Source: an uncultured bacterium
GTDB lineage: Bacteria; Myxococcota_A; Polyangia; Polyangiales; Houyiibacteriaceae
DNA: 34,883 bases
Assembly (NCBI GenBank): GCA_937998345.1
Contig: CALLDH010000075.1
Span: 1-34,883, forward strand
Direction: 5' to 3'
Below, one piece after another: positions 1-10,476 of this stretch. Within the stretch, counting starts at the first letter, position 1, and the number at the start of each line of letters is the position of its first letter. Below the pieces are notes generated by a model. That model saw only the letters and a list, made by a program, of their open reading frames with translations, made no database searches and was not told where the DNA came from. The translations under genes were made by a program, and so were the position numbers.

Positions 1-1410
1 TTGGAAGACGTGGCGCGCCAAGAGCTGGACGGGGATCTGAGCGAAGAGGAATCCGTGCGAGGCAAGGGTAAGAAGGCACTGGCCTGGGATGAGGTCGAGG
101 TGGAGCCCGTCGCGGGGTACGCCAACGAGCGGGCCGACTACACCTTCCGGCTCAGCGAGCTGCTGACCCCACGCATGCACGAAGGGGAGTTCGAGCGGCT
201 CTTCTATGAGGTCGAGCTTCCGCTGGCCGGAGTGCTCGCGACGATGGAGCTCACCGGGATCAGGGTCGTCACCGGACCCCTGGAAGAGCTTTCGGAGGAG
301 GCCAGCGCGGAGCTCGAACGGCTCCATGCCCAGTGCACCGAGCTCGCCGGCCACGAGTTCAATGTGTCGTCCCCAAGGCAGCTCGAGACCATCTTGTTCG
401 ATGAGCTCGAGCTCCCGGTCATCAAGAAGACCAAGACCGCCCGCTCGACCGACCATGGCGTCCTCGAGGAGCTAGCCTTGCTGCATCCCTTACCCCAGGC
501 GATCCTCGAGTATCGTTCGGTTTCCAAGCTCAAGAGCACGTATTTAGACGCTTTACCGCGAGAGGTGAACCCGGACACCGGCCGGATCCACACCCGCTAC
601 AACCAGCTGGTCGCCGCCACCGGGCGGCTTTCGTCGAGCGATCCGAACCTCCAGAACATCCCGATCCGCACCGAGATGGGCCGACGCGTTCGAGACGCCT
701 TCGTGCCGGAGGAGGGCTGGTCGATGCTGGCAGCCGACTACTCCCAGATCGAGCTCCGGGTGCTCGCCCACCTCAGCCGCGACCCGGCGCTGGTCGACGC
801 CTTCTCCCGCGGCGACGATGTCCATGTCCAGACCGCCTGCGCGCTCTTCGGCGTCCAACCCGAGGAGGTCACCAAGACCATGCGTGGCCAGGCCAAGACG
901 GTAAACTTCGCCGTGATCTATGGCCAGACCCAGTTCGCGCTCGCGCGCAATCTCAAGATCGAGCGCAGCGAGGCCAAGCGCTACATCGATGCCTTCTTCG
1001 ACCAGTACGCCGGCGTCAAATCGTTTCTCGACGAGGTGGTCGAGCAGGCCAGCGCAAACGGCCTGGTGACCACGCTGCTGGGCCGCCGCCGGTCGCTCCC
1101 CGACATCCGAAGCACCAACCACAATCTCCGCGCCGCCGCCGAACGCATCGCCCGCAACACCCCGATTCAGGGCACCGCCGCAGACATCATGAAAGTCGCC
1201 ATGGTCCGCATCCAGCACGACATCGAGAAGCAGAAACTGCAGAGCCGAATGGTGCTGACCGTGCACGATGAGCTGGTGTTCGAATCGCCGCCCGAAGAGC
1301 GGGAACGGCTCGAAACGCTGGTCGCGGATCACATGCAGAACGCCGTGCCCTTGTCGGTCCCGTTGCCGGTCGAGATGGGGTGGGGCCCCAACTGGGGCGC
1401 CGCGCACTGA
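1..1410 (+). CDS. polA: DNA polymerase I, C-terminal part (5' end outside window)
   Basis: This is the polymerase part of family A DNA polymerase I, which fills gaps during repair and Okazaki-fragment processing. The visible 469 residues start near the end of the 3'-5' exonuclease-like region, and the gene is cut by the window edge, so the flap nuclease and most of the exonuclease domain cannot be judged. Motif A is DYSQIELR near residue 245. Motif B is RGQAKTVNFAVIYG near residue 295, with Ala where most family members have Gly in NFG. Motif C is VHDELVFE near residue 421, containing the catalytic Asp. The fingers/palm order is normal and the C-terminus ends at the usual distance after motif C. 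The TGA stop lies at the edge of a short hexamer repeat, and the convergent phosphatase gene follows after 20 bp. Confidence 0.96.
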   Translation: MEDVARQELDGDLSEEESVRGKGKKALAWDEVEVEPVAGYANERADYTFRLSELLTPRMHEGEFERLFYEVELPLAGVLATMELTGIRVVTGPLEELSEEASAELERLHAQCTELAGHEFNVSSPRQLETILFDELELPVIKKTKTARSTDHGVLEELALLHPLPQAILEYRSVSKLKSTYLDALPREVNPDTGRIHTRYNQLVAATGRLSSSDPNLQNIPIRTEMGRRVRDAFVPEEGWSMLAADYSQIELRVLAHLSRDPALVDAFSRGDDVHVQTACALFGVQPEEVTKTMRGQAKTVNFAVIYGQTQFALARNLKIERSEAKRYIDAFFDQYAGVKSFLDEVVEQASANGLVTTLLGRRRSLPDIRSTNHNLRAAAERIARNTPIQGTAADIMKVAMVRIQHDIEKQKLQSRMVLTVHDELVFESPPEERERLETLVADHMQNAVPLSVPLPVEMGWGPNWGAAH

Positions 1411-1426
1411 CACTGGCGCTGACACC
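1409..1426 (+). repeat. Short GNCRCY hexamer array (locus A)
   Basis: Three hexamers (GACACT, GGCGCT, GACACC) fill most of the 20-bp gap between the convergent stops of polA and the HAD phosphatase gene. The polA TGA (1408-1410) overlaps the first unit. On its own this would be unremarkable. It is listed because four longer arrays of the same unit occur elsewhere in the window. Confidence 0.55.
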
Positions 1427-1430
1427 CATG

Positions 1431-2234
1431 CTACGGCAACAGCCCGAAGTGCCGTAGCCCCTCGAGCACCCCCCGCGCATACGGCTGCTCAGCGAAATAG
1501 ATCCGTTCCGCGATCCCCCGGGCAACCGACTCGATGCCCAGGTCCTTCTTCAGTGCTTCATCCGCATTCCCAACCACGATCACCCGATACCCAGTCAGCA
1601 TCGCCGCGCGGTCGTTGCCGGAGTCGCCGGCGTACACCAGGTGCTCTTCGTCGACGCCCGAGGCGTCGTGGAGGTATCGGACGGCGTAGTCCTTTGCGAT
1701 GCCCTCGGGGAGCACGTCGAGGAGGCCACGGCCGGAAACCGGATCGTGGCTCGCTACGAGATTTGCCCTCGCGTGGGCGGCGGCGAGGCGGGATTGGACG
1801 GATTCTAGGAAGGCCTCCGGGCGGCCCCTGGTGTAGTAGCTGACCTTGAACTCTGCCTGCTTTTCCTCTTCTTGAAGCTCCAGTCCTTCCACCGTGCCGA
1901 TCGCGGCGCGGACATCGTCGCCCGCCAGGCCGCCGAGCGCGGCCGTCATCGCCTGGCGATACCCGGGGTCGGGCTCGTAGACTCCGTTCGTCCGTCGATA
2001 GACGCTCGTGCCTACGTCGCAGACGAACCAATCCGGGGAGGGTAGGCCGATCTCCTCGATCCCTGCTTGCGCTAGGGACAAATGGCGGCCCGTCACGTAG
2101 GCGAGGGCCAACCCCTCGCTTGCTTTCATGGCTTCGACCAGCTCAGCGACCTCGCGCAGCCTTTGCGCGTCTCGCTCGAGCGGAATCAGCGTGCCATCCA
2201 GATCTGACGCGAGGAGGTATCGTGTTATGCTCAT
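1431..2234 (-). CDS. HAD-IIB phosphatase, sucrose-phosphate-phosphatase-like (stand-alone)
   Basis: A 267-residue HAD hydrolase of the Cof/sucrose-phosphatase type, predicted cytosolic. Motif I is SDLDGTL near residue 10 with both Asp present, motif II is VTGR, and motif IV is GDSGND near residue 213. The C-terminal phrase YARGVLEGLRHFG closely matches [13 protein letters not shown] at the end of the fused phosphatase domain encoded next door, so the two are probably related and act on sucrose-6-phosphate or a similar sugar phosphate. I chose the ATG giving MSITRYLLASDLDG. The frame stays open far upstream, but that part lies antisense to the fusion gene. No strong ribosome-binding site is visible. 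It is divergent from the fusion gene across a 63-bp gap that must hold both promoters. The exact substrate is uncertain. Confidence 0.85.
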   Translation of the reverse strand: MSITRYLLASDLDGTLIPLERDAQRLREVAELVEAMKASEGLALAYVTGRHLSLAQAGIEEIGLPSPDWFVCDVGTSVYRRTNGVYEPDPGYRQAMTAALGGLAGDDVRAAIGTVEGLELQEEEKQAEFKVSYYTRGRPEAFLESVQSRLAAAHARANLVASHDPVSGRGLLDVLPEGIAKDYAVRYLHDASGVDEEHLVYAGDSGNDRAAMLTGYRVIVVGNADEALKKDLGIESVARGIAERIYFAEQPYARGVLEGLRHFGLLP

Positions 2235-2297
2235 GCCGACGTGAGCGTAGCGAGGACCGAACGCTCCTGCACCCACGAAGACGTCAGGTAGGACGCC

Positions 2298-5200
2298 GTG
2301 CATCGTTTCCACAATCGACCTGTCATATTCGGCGAGGTTCTCTTCGATCATTTTGTCGACGGCAGCCGTGTCCTGGGGGGGGCGCCGTTCAACGTGGCCT
2401 GGCATTTGCGGGGGTTTGGCGCGAATCCGCTGGTGATCAGCGCGGTTGGCGAGGACGCGGCGGGCCGCGAGGTCCTCGAGCGCATGACCAGCTGGGACCT
2501 GTCGACCGAGGGAGTGCAGACGGACCCCACGCATCCGACGGGCAAGGTGGCGGCAACCATCGTCGACGGCGAGAACCGCTTCGAGATCGCCCCGGGCCAG
2601 GCCTGGGATTTTGTCCACGCCGCTCCTGCAGTGCAGGTCGCATCCGAGGAAGCCCAGGGGCTGCTCTATCACGGGACGCTCGCTCTTCGCGCCGGTGAGA
2701 GCTGGAAGACCCTGCGGGCCCTCTGGGACAAGACCGAGGCCCCATCCTTTGTGGACCTGAACCTCCGCGACCCATGGTGGACGAAAGAGAAGGTCGACTG
2801 GTGCTTGTCTACGGCGGATTGGATCAAGCTGAACGATACCGAGCTCGCCGAGCTCACCGGAAACCCAACGGGGTCGTTCGAACAATGCCGGGACGCGGCA
2901 CTTGTGCTGGCCCGCGATCACTCGATTCGAGGCGTGATCGTGACCCGAGGTTCGAAAGGGGCACTTTCGGTCGTCGATGGGAAGGGCGTCTTCGAAGCGA
3001 CGGTGGCGCCGGCCACCCACATCGTAGATACCGTGGGCGCCGGCGACGCCTTCAGCGCGGTGGTCTGCCTTGGGCTGCTCCACGGTTGGGATCACCAGAC
3101 GACACTCGACCGCGCCGCGGCGTTTGCAGCGGACTTGTGCGCGATCCGAGGCGCGACGACGCCCGACTTTGGACTGTACGAGCGGCATCTCGGCCGATGG
3201 GCCGAAGACACGAGCGCCGGCTCGATCAGCGCGCCCGGGCCGCAGGCACAGGGTTTGTATGTCCTTTCGCTCACCATCCACGGCCTGGTCCGCGCAACGG
3301 ACATCGAGCTCGGGCGCGACGCCGATACCGGCGGGCAGGTCTCCTACGTCGTCGACCAGGCGAGGGCGCTCGCTCATCACCCGGACGTCGAGCGCGTCGA
3401 CGTCGTCACGCGGTTGATTCAGGACCGAAGGGTCGACGAGAGCTATTCACGGCCGTTCGAGCCGATCTGCGAAGGCGCGCAGATCGTCCGCATTCCGTTC
3501 GGGCCCCGCCGATATCTTCGCAAGGAGACGCTTTGGCCCCATCTCGATAGTCTCCTCGACCAGCTCACCCGCTACGTCCGCATGCAAGAGCGCAAGCCGG
3601 ACATCATCCACGGACACTATGCAGACGCCGGATACTTAGGTGCGCAGCTCGCGAAGCTGCTCGGTGTGCCGTTTGTGTTCACGGGACACTCGCTTGGACG
3701 CGTCAAGAAGATGCGGCTCGAGTCGAAAGGCGAGGCCAGCGAGCAGACGTATCGTTTCACGCATCGGATCGAAGCCGAAGAACGAGCGGTCGAGACCGCC
3801 GCGCTGGTGATCGCCAGCACACGTCAAGAGGTGCGAGAGCAGTACGAGCTCTACGACCACTACCAACCCGACCGCATGCAGGTCATCCCACCCGGCGTCG
3901 ACCTCTCGCGCTTCTCTCCGCCAGAGGACTCGTGGGCGCGCCCGCTGATCGCCGGCGAGCTCGACCGCTTCTTGACGGATCCTCGAAAGCCCATGGTCCT
4001 CGCTCTTGCCCGAGCCGACGAGCGCAAGAACTTCGAAGGGCTGTTGCGCGCCTTTGGCGAAACCGAGGGGCTCCGGGAGATGGCCAACTTGGTCATCGTC
4101 GCCGGAAACCGCGACAACATCGCCGAGATGAGCCCTGGGCAGCGCCGCGTCTTGACGCAGATTCTCGCGCTCATCGATCGCTACGACCTCTACGGATCGG
4201 CGGCCTACCCAAAGCACCACGACTCCACCGACGTGCCCGAGCTCTACAAGCTGGCCGCGCAGACCAGAGGTCTGTTCGTCAACCCAGCGTTGACCGAGCC
4301 ATTCGGACTGACGCTGCTCGAAGCCGCCGCGACTGGGCTCCCGCTCGTGGCCACGAACGACGGCGGGCCACAGGACATCATCGGCACGTGCAACAACGGA
4401 CTCCTGGTGGATGCGCTGGACTCCAAGGCCATCGGCGAGGCGATCCGCGATGCGCTGAGCGACCCGGAACGCTGGACGCGTTGGTCCGAGGACGGTCTCG
4501 CCGCCGCCCACGACAACTATTCCTGGGACAGTCACGCGGCCCGGTACGTACAGGAGGTCACCAAGGTGGTGAAGGGAGCTCGTCCCGTTCCCGTGCACCG
4601 GCCAGGAACCAGGCTGGCGGGCATCGACCGGGTGCTCGTCACCGACGTGGACGACACGCTCACCGGCGACGCCGAGGCCCTGGCCGTGCTCTTGGAGCGT
4701 CTAGAAACCACGGACGCCAAGGCCGCCTTCGGCATCGCCACCGGGCGAACCCTGGAGGAAGCGCTCGCGCTCATGGAGGAGCTCGAGGTGGTGCCCGATG
4801 TTCTGATCACCGCCGCCGGCACGGAGCTTCACTACGGGAAGCGGCTATTGCCAGACCGCTCCTGGGAACGGCAGATCCGTTATCGGTGGGACCGTGACGA
4901 GGTCGACCGCGTCGTGGGCACGATTCCTGGTCTCAGTCGCGTCCCCGAATCGGAAACCAAGTACCGACTTCGCTACCAGCTCGAGCCGGGCCGCGCTCCC
5001 ACCCTCCGAGAGATCCGTCGCCGCGCGCGCCAGGAGGGCCTCCGCGTCACGACCATCCTCGACCACGAGGTCTACCTCGACGTGATTCCAGTTCGCGCGT
5101 CGTCAGGCCTCGCGATTCGTTTCTTCTGCTTCAAGTGGAACCTGGAACCGCAGCGTTTGCTGGTCGCTGGGGATTCAGGGAACGACTGGGACATGCTTTC

Positions 5201-5372
5201 GGGAGATACCTTGGGCGTCGTCGTGAGCAATCATACGCCGGAGCTCGAACGACTTCGCGGGCGGCCGCGTGTGTATTTTGCTAAACATCCACATGCCCGT
5301 GGGATCCTCGAGGGCATCGATTACTATGATTTCTTAGGGGACATCCGGGTCCCGCCCGAGGAACAGGAATGA
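2298..5372 (+). CDS. Trifunctional fusion: PfkB fructokinase - sucrose-phosphate synthase - sucrose-phosphate phosphatase
   Basis: A 1024-residue protein with three enzyme modules. Residues 1-300 are a PfkB/ribokinase-family sugar kinase with an N-terminal [11 protein letters not shown] motif (typical of fructokinases) and the catalytic DTVGAGDAF signature near residue 243. Residues about 317-765 are a GT4 glycosyltransferase resembling sucrose-phosphate synthase. It has the donor-end motif [16 protein letters not shown] and the [10 protein letters not shown]-x7-E motif near residue 666. Residues about 773-1010 are a HAD phosphatase with DVDDTL, IATGR and [10 protein letters not shown], all complete. 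The likely reactions are fructose to fructose-6-P, condensation with NDP-glucose to sucrose-6-P, then dephosphorylation to sucrose. SPS-SPP fusions are known in bacteria and plants; an N-terminal fructokinase on the same chain is unusual. The stop overlaps the sucrose synthase start (ATGA), so translation is probably coupled. All modules look intact, and the reading frame is continuous with no internal break. Confidence 0.93.
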   Translation: MHRFHNRPVIFGEVLFDHFVDGSRVLGGAPFNVAWHLRGFGANPLVISAVGEDAAGREVLERMTSWDLSTEGVQTDPTHPTGKVAATIVDGENRFEIAPGQAWDFVHAAPAVQVASEEAQGLLYHGTLALRAGESWKTLRALWDKTEAPSFVDLNLRDPWWTKEKVDWCLSTADWIKLNDTELAELTGNPTGSFEQCRDAALVLARDHSIRGVIVTRGSKGALSVVDGKGVFEATVAPATHIVDTVGAGDAFSAVVCLGLLHGWDHQTTLDRAAAFAADLCAIRGATTPDFGLYERHLGRWAEDTSAGSISAPGPQAQGLYVLSLTIHGLVRATDIELGRDADTGGQVSYVVDQARALAHHPDVERVDVVTRLIQDRRVDESYSRPFEPICEGAQIVRIPFGPRRYLRKETLWPHLDSLLDQLTRYVRMQERKPDIIHGHYADAGYLGAQLAKLLGVPFVFTGHSLGRVKKMRLESKGEASEQTYRFTHRIEAEERAVETAALVIASTRQEVREQYELYDHYQPDRMQVIPPGVDLSRFSPPEDSWARPLIAGELDRFLTDPRKPMVLALARADERKNFEGLLRAFGETEGLREMANLVIVAGNRDNIAEMSPGQRRVLTQILALIDRYDLYGSAAYPKHHDSTDVPELYKLAAQTRGLFVNPALTEPFGLTLLEAAATGLPLVATNDGGPQDIIGTCNNGLLVDALDSKAIGEAIRDALSDPERWTRWSEDGLAAAHDNYSWDSHAARYVQEVTKVVKGARPVPVHRPGTRLAGIDRVLVTDVDDTLTGDAEALAVLLERLETTDAKAAFGIATGRTLEEALALMEELEVVPDVLITAAGTELHYGKRLLPDRSWERQIRYRWDRDEVDRVVGTIPGLSRVPESETKYRLRYQLEPGRAPTLREIRRRARQEGLRVTTILDHEVYLDVIPVRASSGLAIRFFCFKWNLEPQRLLVAGDSGNDWDMLSGDTLGVVVSNHTPELERLRGRPRVYFAKHPHARGILEGIDYYDFLGDIRVPPEEQE

Positions 5373-7768
5373 TTCAGAAGCTCGAAGAGTTGCTCCAAAC
5401 CCACCGCGAGCCGATCTATCTTCTCTTCAGGCGACTGAAAGCGATGGACCGCCGGTTCCTGCTGTGGTCCGACCTGGTGCATGACTACGGGCAGTTCTGC
5501 CAAACCGAGGGCGGCGCCGCGCTTCTCGACACGCACATGTCGTCGATCATGCGGCACACGCAGGAAGCCGTAGTCGACGAGCCATTCGTCAGCCTCGCGG
5601 TGCGTGCGCGCGTCGGGCGTTGGCAGTACCTTCAGGTGCACACCGAGGAGATGCGCTGCCGGGAGCTGACCGTCTCGGAGTACTTGGACATCAAGGAACG
5701 CCTCGCAGCTGGAATACCTCAGGGCGACCGCTACGTGCTCGAGGTCGATCTGAGCCCATTTGAACGAGGCTTTCCCAAGCTCAAGGATCCCCGCAGCATC
5801 GGCCGCGGCGTCGAGTTCCTCAACCGTCATTTGTCGGGCCGCCTTTTCATGGACGGCGGACGCGGCCAGAAGCTCCTCTTCGACTTCCTGCAGGTGCACC
5901 AGGTCCAGGGACAGCAGCTGATGCTGAACGGGACGCTGCGAGACATCGAGGAGCTCAGCGAGGCTTTGCGCAAGGCAACCACTCTGCTCGAGGCCCATGC
6001 CGAGGAGAGCGTTGAACTGAACCGCGAGCTTCGGCGCCTAGGCTTCGAGGCAGGCTGGGGGCGAACGCCAGAGCGCATCAGTGAGACGATGGAGCTCTTG
6101 CTAGACATTCTCGAAGCCCCATCTCCAGGGAACCTCGAGAAGTTCCTCGCACGCATGCCGATGATCTTCTCGATCGCGATCGTCTCGCCGCATGGCTATT
6201 TCGGGCAGTCCAACGTGCTCGGCAAACCGGATACCGGCGGACAAATTGTTTACATCCTCGACCAGGTCCGCGCACTCGAGCGCGAGATGAGGCAATCGAT
6301 CCACGAGCAGGGCCTCGACATCGAGCCGCAGATCGTCGTCCTCAGCCGATTGATCCCGGAAGCGGACGGGACGACGTGCGACCAGCACATCGAGCCGATC
6401 CTCGGGACAGAGAACGCGCGCATTCTACGCGTCCCTTTCCGCACCTACGAAAAGGGGGAGCTCGTTCCGCAGTGGATCTCTCGCTTCGAGGTTTGGCCGT
6501 ACCTCGAGCGCTATGCGGTCGATGCGGAGCGCGAGCTGCTCGCCGAGCTCGGTGGTGTGCGTCCGGATTTCGTCATTGGCAACTACTCGGATGGCAACCT
6601 CGTCGCGAGCATTTTGGCGCATCGTCTCGGGGTCACGCAGTGCAACATCGCCCATGCGCTCGAAAAGACGAAGTACCTCTTGTCGGACCTGCACTGGCAA
6701 GAGCATGAGGCCGACCATCACTTCGCTGCGCAATACACCGCCGACTTGATGGCCATGAACACTGCGGACTTCATCATCACCAGCACCTATCAGGAGATCG
6801 CCGGCACAGAGGACAGCATCGGCCAGTACGAAAGCTACAGCTCGTTCACGCTGCCACGTCTTTACCGGGTGGTCTCCGGAATCGACTGCTTCGACCCGAA
6901 GTTCAACATCGTCTCCCCTGGAGCGGACCCACGCATCTTCTTTCCATATTTCGACGAGGACCGCCGCCCCGAAGAGATCCGCGAGGAGATCGAAACGATG
7001 GTCTACGGCTCACCCGGGTGCGCGTTCCGGGGCTTGTTGAACGATCGGACGAAGCCATTGATCTTCGCCATGTCGCGCCTCGACCGCATCAAGAACATGG
7101 CCGGCCTGGTCGAGTGGTACGCGCAGAACGAAGAGCTCCGCAAGGTGGCCAACCTGCTCATCGTCGGCGGCCGGCTCCGGGTCGAAGAGTCCAACGACCG
7201 CGACGAGCGCGAGCAAATCGAGCGCACGCACTGGCTCTTCGACGAATGCGGGCTCGAGGGCAGCGTCCGCTGGGTGGAAATGCAGACCGACAAGACTAAG
7301 GTCGGGGAGTTCTATCGATTCGTCGCCGACCAGCGAGGCGCCTTCGTGCAGCCGGCATTGTTCGAGGCGTTTGGCCTCACGGTCGTCGAGGCCATGAGCT
7401 CCGGCTTGCCGACATTCGCGACGCGCTTCGGCGGCCCGCTCGAGATCATTCAAGACGGTCGCAGTGGTTTTCATATCGACCCAACCCAGGGCGCCGAGGC
7501 GACGCAGAAGATGCTCGACTTCTTTCGGGCGTGCCACGAGGACCCAGCCACGTGGGACACGATCTCGAAGGCGGGGATCAAGCGGGTCGACGAGCGCTAC
7601 AACTGGGAGCTCTACGCCTCGACCCTTCTCAAATTGTCACGCATCTACGGCTTCTGGCGATACATTTCCTCGCTAGAACGCGACGAGACGCGACGGTACT
7701 TGGAAATGTTCTACGGCTTGCTGCTCCGGCCGCTGTCGAAGCGGGTTCTCGAGCAACACCAGCATTAG
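5369..7768 (+). CDS. susA: Sucrose synthase
   Basis: A 799-residue GT4 enzyme that reversibly converts sucrose plus NDP into NDP-glucose plus fructose in the cytosol. Length and layout match bacterial sucrose synthases. There is an N-terminal regulatory region (about 1-265), then the GT-B core beginning with [13 protein letters not shown] and [14 protein letters not shown] near residue 285. The C-terminal nucleotide-sugar site includes [15 protein letters not shown] near residue 665. The ATG overlaps the stop of the preceding fusion gene by 4 bp, and GAGGAAC just upstream is a plausible ribosome-binding site inside the previous coding region. The product fructose is the substrate of the neighbouring fructokinase domain, and NDP-glucose is the donor for its SPS domain, so the two genes form a sucrose cycle. 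The 3' end overlaps the convergent GH31 gene by 4 bp. UDP versus ADP preference cannot be read with confidence from the sequence. Confidence 0.96.
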   Translation: MIQKLEELLQTHREPIYLLFRRLKAMDRRFLLWSDLVHDYGQFCQTEGGAALLDTHMSSIMRHTQEAVVDEPFVSLAVRARVGRWQYLQVHTEEMRCRELTVSEYLDIKERLAAGIPQGDRYVLEVDLSPFERGFPKLKDPRSIGRGVEFLNRHLSGRLFMDGGRGQKLLFDFLQVHQVQGQQLMLNGTLRDIEELSEALRKATTLLEAHAEESVELNRELRRLGFEAGWGRTPERISETMELLLDILEAPSPGNLEKFLARMPMIFSIAIVSPHGYFGQSNVLGKPDTGGQIVYILDQVRALEREMRQSIHEQGLDIEPQIVVLSRLIPEADGTTCDQHIEPILGTENARILRVPFRTYEKGELVPQWISRFEVWPYLERYAVDAERELLAELGGVRPDFVIGNYSDGNLVASILAHRLGVTQCNIAHALEKTKYLLSDLHWQEHEADHHFAAQYTADLMAMNTADFIITSTYQEIAGTEDSIGQYESYSSFTLPRLYRVVSGIDCFDPKFNIVSPGADPRIFFPYFDEDRRPEEIREEIETMVYGSPGCAFRGLLNDRTKPLIFAMSRLDRIKNMAGLVEWYAQNEELRKVANLLIVGGRLRVEESNDRDEREQIERTHWLFDECGLEGSVRWVEMQTDKTKVGEFYRFVADQRGAFVQPALFEAFGLTVVEAMSSGLPTFATRFGGPLEIIQDGRSGFHIDPTQGAEATQKMLDFFRACHEDPATWDTISKAGIKRVDERYNWELYASTLLKLSRIYGFWRYISSLERDETRRYLEMFYGLLLRPLSKRVLEQHQH

Positions 7769-9879
7769 AATTGCACCAGCAGGGACTCGCCATCGATGCC
7801 GCTCGCACGCAGGACAGCGGTGGATGTCAGCAGCTGGACGTGTAGCTCGCGAACGGAACGCGGCCGGTCGCCTTCCTCCCGTGCAACGCTCACCTCGACA
7901 CGGCCGCCGCTCAGCACCGCTTGGTAGGTCGTGAGCAGGTAGTCCCCGTCGCGATAGCCGAAGCCTTCGCCGGCATCTTCGTAGAGGTCTCCGGATGCCC
8001 GACCCAGGGCGTCAAGGGAGACCAGCAAGGTCAACGGTCCCTCGAACGCATCCCTGGTCGTCTGTCCGCCATGGCCCAGCGGAATGATGGCGCCTTCGCG
8101 GAGGCGCAAAATCGGGTGATCGATCTCGGACGCGGGGTCTTCTCCGGCGAGCGCGAAGGGGCGCCAGTTGCCTGCGGGCATCGGGAGATTGTCGCGCTCC
8201 TCCTTCAAGAGCCGCGGCTGGACCAGGACGTCACCGCCCAGAAGAAAGGCGTGACCTTCGTCGCGGAGCGAGAGGTCCGCGGGGTCGGCAAAGAACAACG
8301 GGCGCGCCACCGGGAGCCCGGTCGTCGCGGCTTCGTGAAACACGGTGTAGAGGTAGGGCAGGAGCCGATAGCGCCGTTCGAGGGCGACCCTACTCACCTT
8401 CTCGGTCGCTGCCCCAAACGACCAGGGCTCCTGGTCCCCTTCGAGCGAGTTGTGGGTCCGGCAGAAAGGCAGGAACGCTCCAAGGCCTATCCAGCGCGCG
8501 AAGAGCTCTGACGAGGGCGTCCGGGCGAACCCGCCGATGTCCGGTCCGCTGAACGGCTGCCCGGACAGGCCGAGGTTCAACACCATCGGCACCGACCAAT
8601 GCAGGTGCTTCCAGCTCGAGACGTTGTCACCGGTCCAGGTTGCCGCATGGCGCTGCCCTCCGATATAGCTCGAGCGCGAAAGAACGAAGGGGCGCCGCTC
8701 CGGCCGGGATGCTCGCATGGCGTCGTCTGTAGCTTTCGCCATCAAGAAGCCGTAAACGTTGTGGTATTGGGCGTGGCTTCCAGGCGTCATCTCGTCACCG
8801 CCTCGATGCGCCAGGTCCCCTGGAAGCTCCGCGCCGAGCGGCAGAATCGGAGAGGGCTCGTTGAGGTCGACCCAGACCCCGTCCATCCCGCGCTCCAGAA
8901 ACTCTCTCGTGAGGCGCATCCACCAGGCCCGCGTCTCGGGGCGGGTGTAATCGGGGAAGGCCGCCTCGCCGGGCCAGGTGCTTTCGTGATGTTCGTAGCC
9001 CTCGGCATCACGAAGGAAGTGCCCCTCCGAAACGCCCTCGTCATACACCCGATACCCTGCCTCTGCCTTGACCGCCGGGTCCAGAATCCAAACCGACTTG
9101 AAGCCCAGCTCGTGGAGGTAGTCATTGGTGCCGGTGGGGTCGGGGAACCGTTCCGGGTCGAAGGTGAACACCTTGTATTCGTCCATGTAGTGGATGTCGA
9201 TCCAGATCGCGTCGCAGGGAATGGCGCGCTTCCGAAACTCACGCGCAAGCTCACGAACGCGGGCGTCGGGATGGTATGAGAAGCGGCATTGGTGGTAGCC
9301 GAGCGACCAGTGAGGCGGCAGCTCGATCCGGCCGGTGAGGACGGCCAGGCGCTGAATCAGCTCGGCGGGAGAAGCGCCCTCGATCACGATGACGGGGAAG
9401 GGCTCCGAGCAGCTCAGCCGAATCCCCTCGCGCAAGTCGATGCCAAGCCGGTAGGTCGTGTCCGCTAGCACCCCAAATGCAGTTCCGTCACGCCGCACCG
9501 CGAACACCCAGGGATGCGCCTGGTAGAGGCTCTTCGAGCGCTCGTCGTAGTGAGGAGTCACCGTCCCGTCGTCTTCGATCCGAAACGGCTGCTTCGCCCA
9601 AACCTCGGTGACGAATCCGTTGCGAAGGAGCGGGCCAGCGACTTCCCCGGTACCGTAGAGACTGGTGTCGGCCTCGATCGAGACGTTTGCGACGAAGTGT
9701 TCGGAGCTGCGCCGGAACTGTGGAACGGTGGCCCAATCTTCGGGCACGGGACCGCGCGCGGGCATTGGCTCGGTCAGCGCGAAAGAACGCGGAAGCGTTG
9801 ATGGGTCGACGCCAGGAGGAACGAAGCGAGCAACGCCCTCCGCAAGCACCCCCGGATCCTGATGCGAACCCATCACCAT
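7765..9879 (-). CDS. Glycoside hydrolase family 31 alpha-glucosidase
   Basis: A 704-residue GH31 enzyme that hydrolyses or transfers terminal alpha-glucosyl residues. The catalytic (beta/alpha)8 barrel is marked by [16 protein letters not shown] and [11 protein letters not shown], where Asp begins the substrate-pocket strand. The nucleophile Asp sits in WVDLNEPS near residue 336 and the acid/base Asp in WTGDNVSSW near residue 418. The N-terminal beta-sandwich holds YGTGE, typical of the family, and the C-terminus has the usual beta domains. There is no signal peptide, so it is probably cytosolic. Two starts are possible (9879 and 9873); the first is used here. It is convergent with susA, with a 4-bp overlap, so it is not in the same operon, but it may act on alpha-glucosides that feed the same sugar pool. 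The exact linkage specificity is unknown. Confidence 0.93.
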   Translation of the reverse strand: MVMGSHQDPGVLAEGVARFVPPGVDPSTLPRSFALTEPMPARGPVPEDWATVPQFRRSSEHFVANVSIEADTSLYGTGEVAGPLLRNGFVTEVWAKQPFRIEDDGTVTPHYDERSKSLYQAHPWVFAVRRDGTAFGVLADTTYRLGIDLREGIRLSCSEPFPVIVIEGASPAELIQRLAVLTGRIELPPHWSLGYHQCRFSYHPDARVRELAREFRKRAIPCDAIWIDIHYMDEYKVFTFDPERFPDPTGTNDYLHELGFKSVWILDPAVKAEAGYRVYDEGVSEGHFLRDAEGYEHHESTWPGEAAFPDYTRPETRAWWMRLTREFLERGMDGVWVDLNEPSPILPLGAELPGDLAHRGGDEMTPGSHAQYHNVYGFLMAKATDDAMRASRPERRPFVLSRSSYIGGQRHAATWTGDNVSSWKHLHWSVPMVLNLGLSGQPFSGPDIGGFARTPSSELFARWIGLGAFLPFCRTHNSLEGDQEPWSFGAATEKVSRVALERRYRLLPYLYTVFHEAATTGLPVARPLFFADPADLSLRDEGHAFLLGGDVLVQPRLLKEERDNLPMPAGNWRPFALAGEDPASEIDHPILRLREGAIIPLGHGGQTTRDAFEGPLTLLVSLDALGRASGDLYEDAGEGFGYRDGDYLLTTYQAVLSGGRVEVSVAREEGDRPRSVRELHVQLLTSTAVLRASGIDGESLLVQF

Positions 9880-9911
9880 GAGACATACGGTAGCTCACCA
9901 ACACCCGCGCC

Positions 9912-9953
9912 GACACTGCCACTCGCACCGGCACTGTCGCTGACACTGTCGCT
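9912..9953 (+). repeat. GNCRCY hexamer array (locus B, GACACT-type)
   Basis: Seven adjoining hexamers fit the unit G-N-C-R-C-Y with one exception (CGCACC): GACACT, GCCACT, CGCACC, GGCACT, GTCGCT, GACACT, GTCGCT. It lies in the 133-bp gap between the GH31 start and the stop of the MaoC-like gene. A few degenerate units may extend it upstream to about 9902. Confidence 0.75.
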
Positions 9954-9955
9954 TT

Positions 9956-10007
9956 GCCGGCCTCGGTCTCGGTCTCCTGGCCCCGGCAACCCGGCCCCGG
10001 CCGCGGT
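9956..10007 (+). repeat. GC-rich degenerate hexamers (GGYCNC type) adjoining locus B
   Basis: Directly after the GNCRCY array comes a run of GGCCTC, GGTCTC, GGTCTC, then CCGG-rich units with small phase slips up to the MaoC-like gene's stop. The same pairing of the two array types occurs at 11353-11490, so they appear to be one composite element. Confidence 0.5.
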
Positions 10008-10012
10008 ACGCC

Positions 10013-10453
10013 TCACCCACCCAGCGGCATCGTGTAACAGAGCGCCTCCCCCGACAGCACCACCGTCCCGTCGTCCCGAACCACCTCGGTCCTCAGCTTC
10101 GTAATCGGCTTGTCGGTCCTCACCTCGAGAACCTCGACTCGTCCGGTAATCTCATCCCCGGGCCGCACCGGCGCTTTGAAGCTCCAATCTACGTGAAGGA
10201 ACACGGTCCCCGGACCCGGCAGATCCTCGGCCACGACGGCGTTGAGGATCGCACTGGTGATCCCGCCTTGAACGACGATCCCACCGAAACGCGTCTCCTT
10301 GGCCAAGACTTCGTCGTAGTGAAGCGGATTGCGGTCGCCGGAGATTTCGGTGAAGAGCTCGATGTCGCGTTTCAACACCGCGCGGGTCCGCTCCGCACGT
10401 TGACCCACGCTCGGCACGCCCCTCGGCCAGACTTCCTCGTTTCCTGTGGTCAT
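10013..10453 (-). CDS. MaoC-like hot-dog fold hydratase / thioesterase-family protein
   Basis: A 146-residue single hot-dog domain protein of the MaoC / (R)-specific enoyl-CoA hydratase family. These usually hydrate trans-2-enoyl-CoA or bind acyl-CoA thioesters in the cytosol. The core motif is FTEISGDRNPLHYDE followed by RFGGIVVQGG, with the catalytic Asp/His pair of the hydratase motif present. I chose the internal ATG giving MTTGNEEVW because GAGG stands just upstream; a longer frame would overlap the transporter gene. It follows the transporter on the same strand with a gap of only 23 bp, so the two are likely co-transcribed. The ribosome-binding site is buried in a hairpin (see 10456-10472). 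Substrate unknown. Confidence 0.87.
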   Translation of the reverse strand: MTTGNEEVWPRGVPSVGQRAERTRAVLKRDIELFTEISGDRNPLHYDEVLAKETRFGGIVVQGGITSAILNAVVAEDLPGPGTVFLHVDWSFKAPVRPGDEITGRVEVLEVRTDKPITKLRTEVVRDDGTVVLSGEALCYTMPLGG

Positions 10454-10455
10454 GT

Positions 10456-10472
10456 CGCCTCGTTCCGAGGCG
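10456..10472 (-). promoter_or_regulatory. Hairpin covering the ribosome-binding site of the MaoC-like gene
   Basis: On the transcript, CGCCUCG and CGAGGCG form a perfect 7-bp stem with a GAA loop. The GAGG ribosome-binding sequence is in the 3' arm, and the AUG follows after two bases. The transporter stop codon ends 5 bases before the stem. A ribosome finishing the transporter would therefore open the hairpin, which suggests translational coupling. Confidence 0.5.
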
Positions 10473-10476
10473 ATAT

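Noticed and set aside
553-1425. Large minus-strand frame across polA
   Set aside because: Antisense shadow of polA caused by high-GC codon use; polA motifs on the plus strand are decisive.
2235-3380. N-terminal extension of the HAD phosphatase frame
   Set aside because: This part lies antisense to the clearly coding fructokinase domain; the HAD domain starts at 2234.
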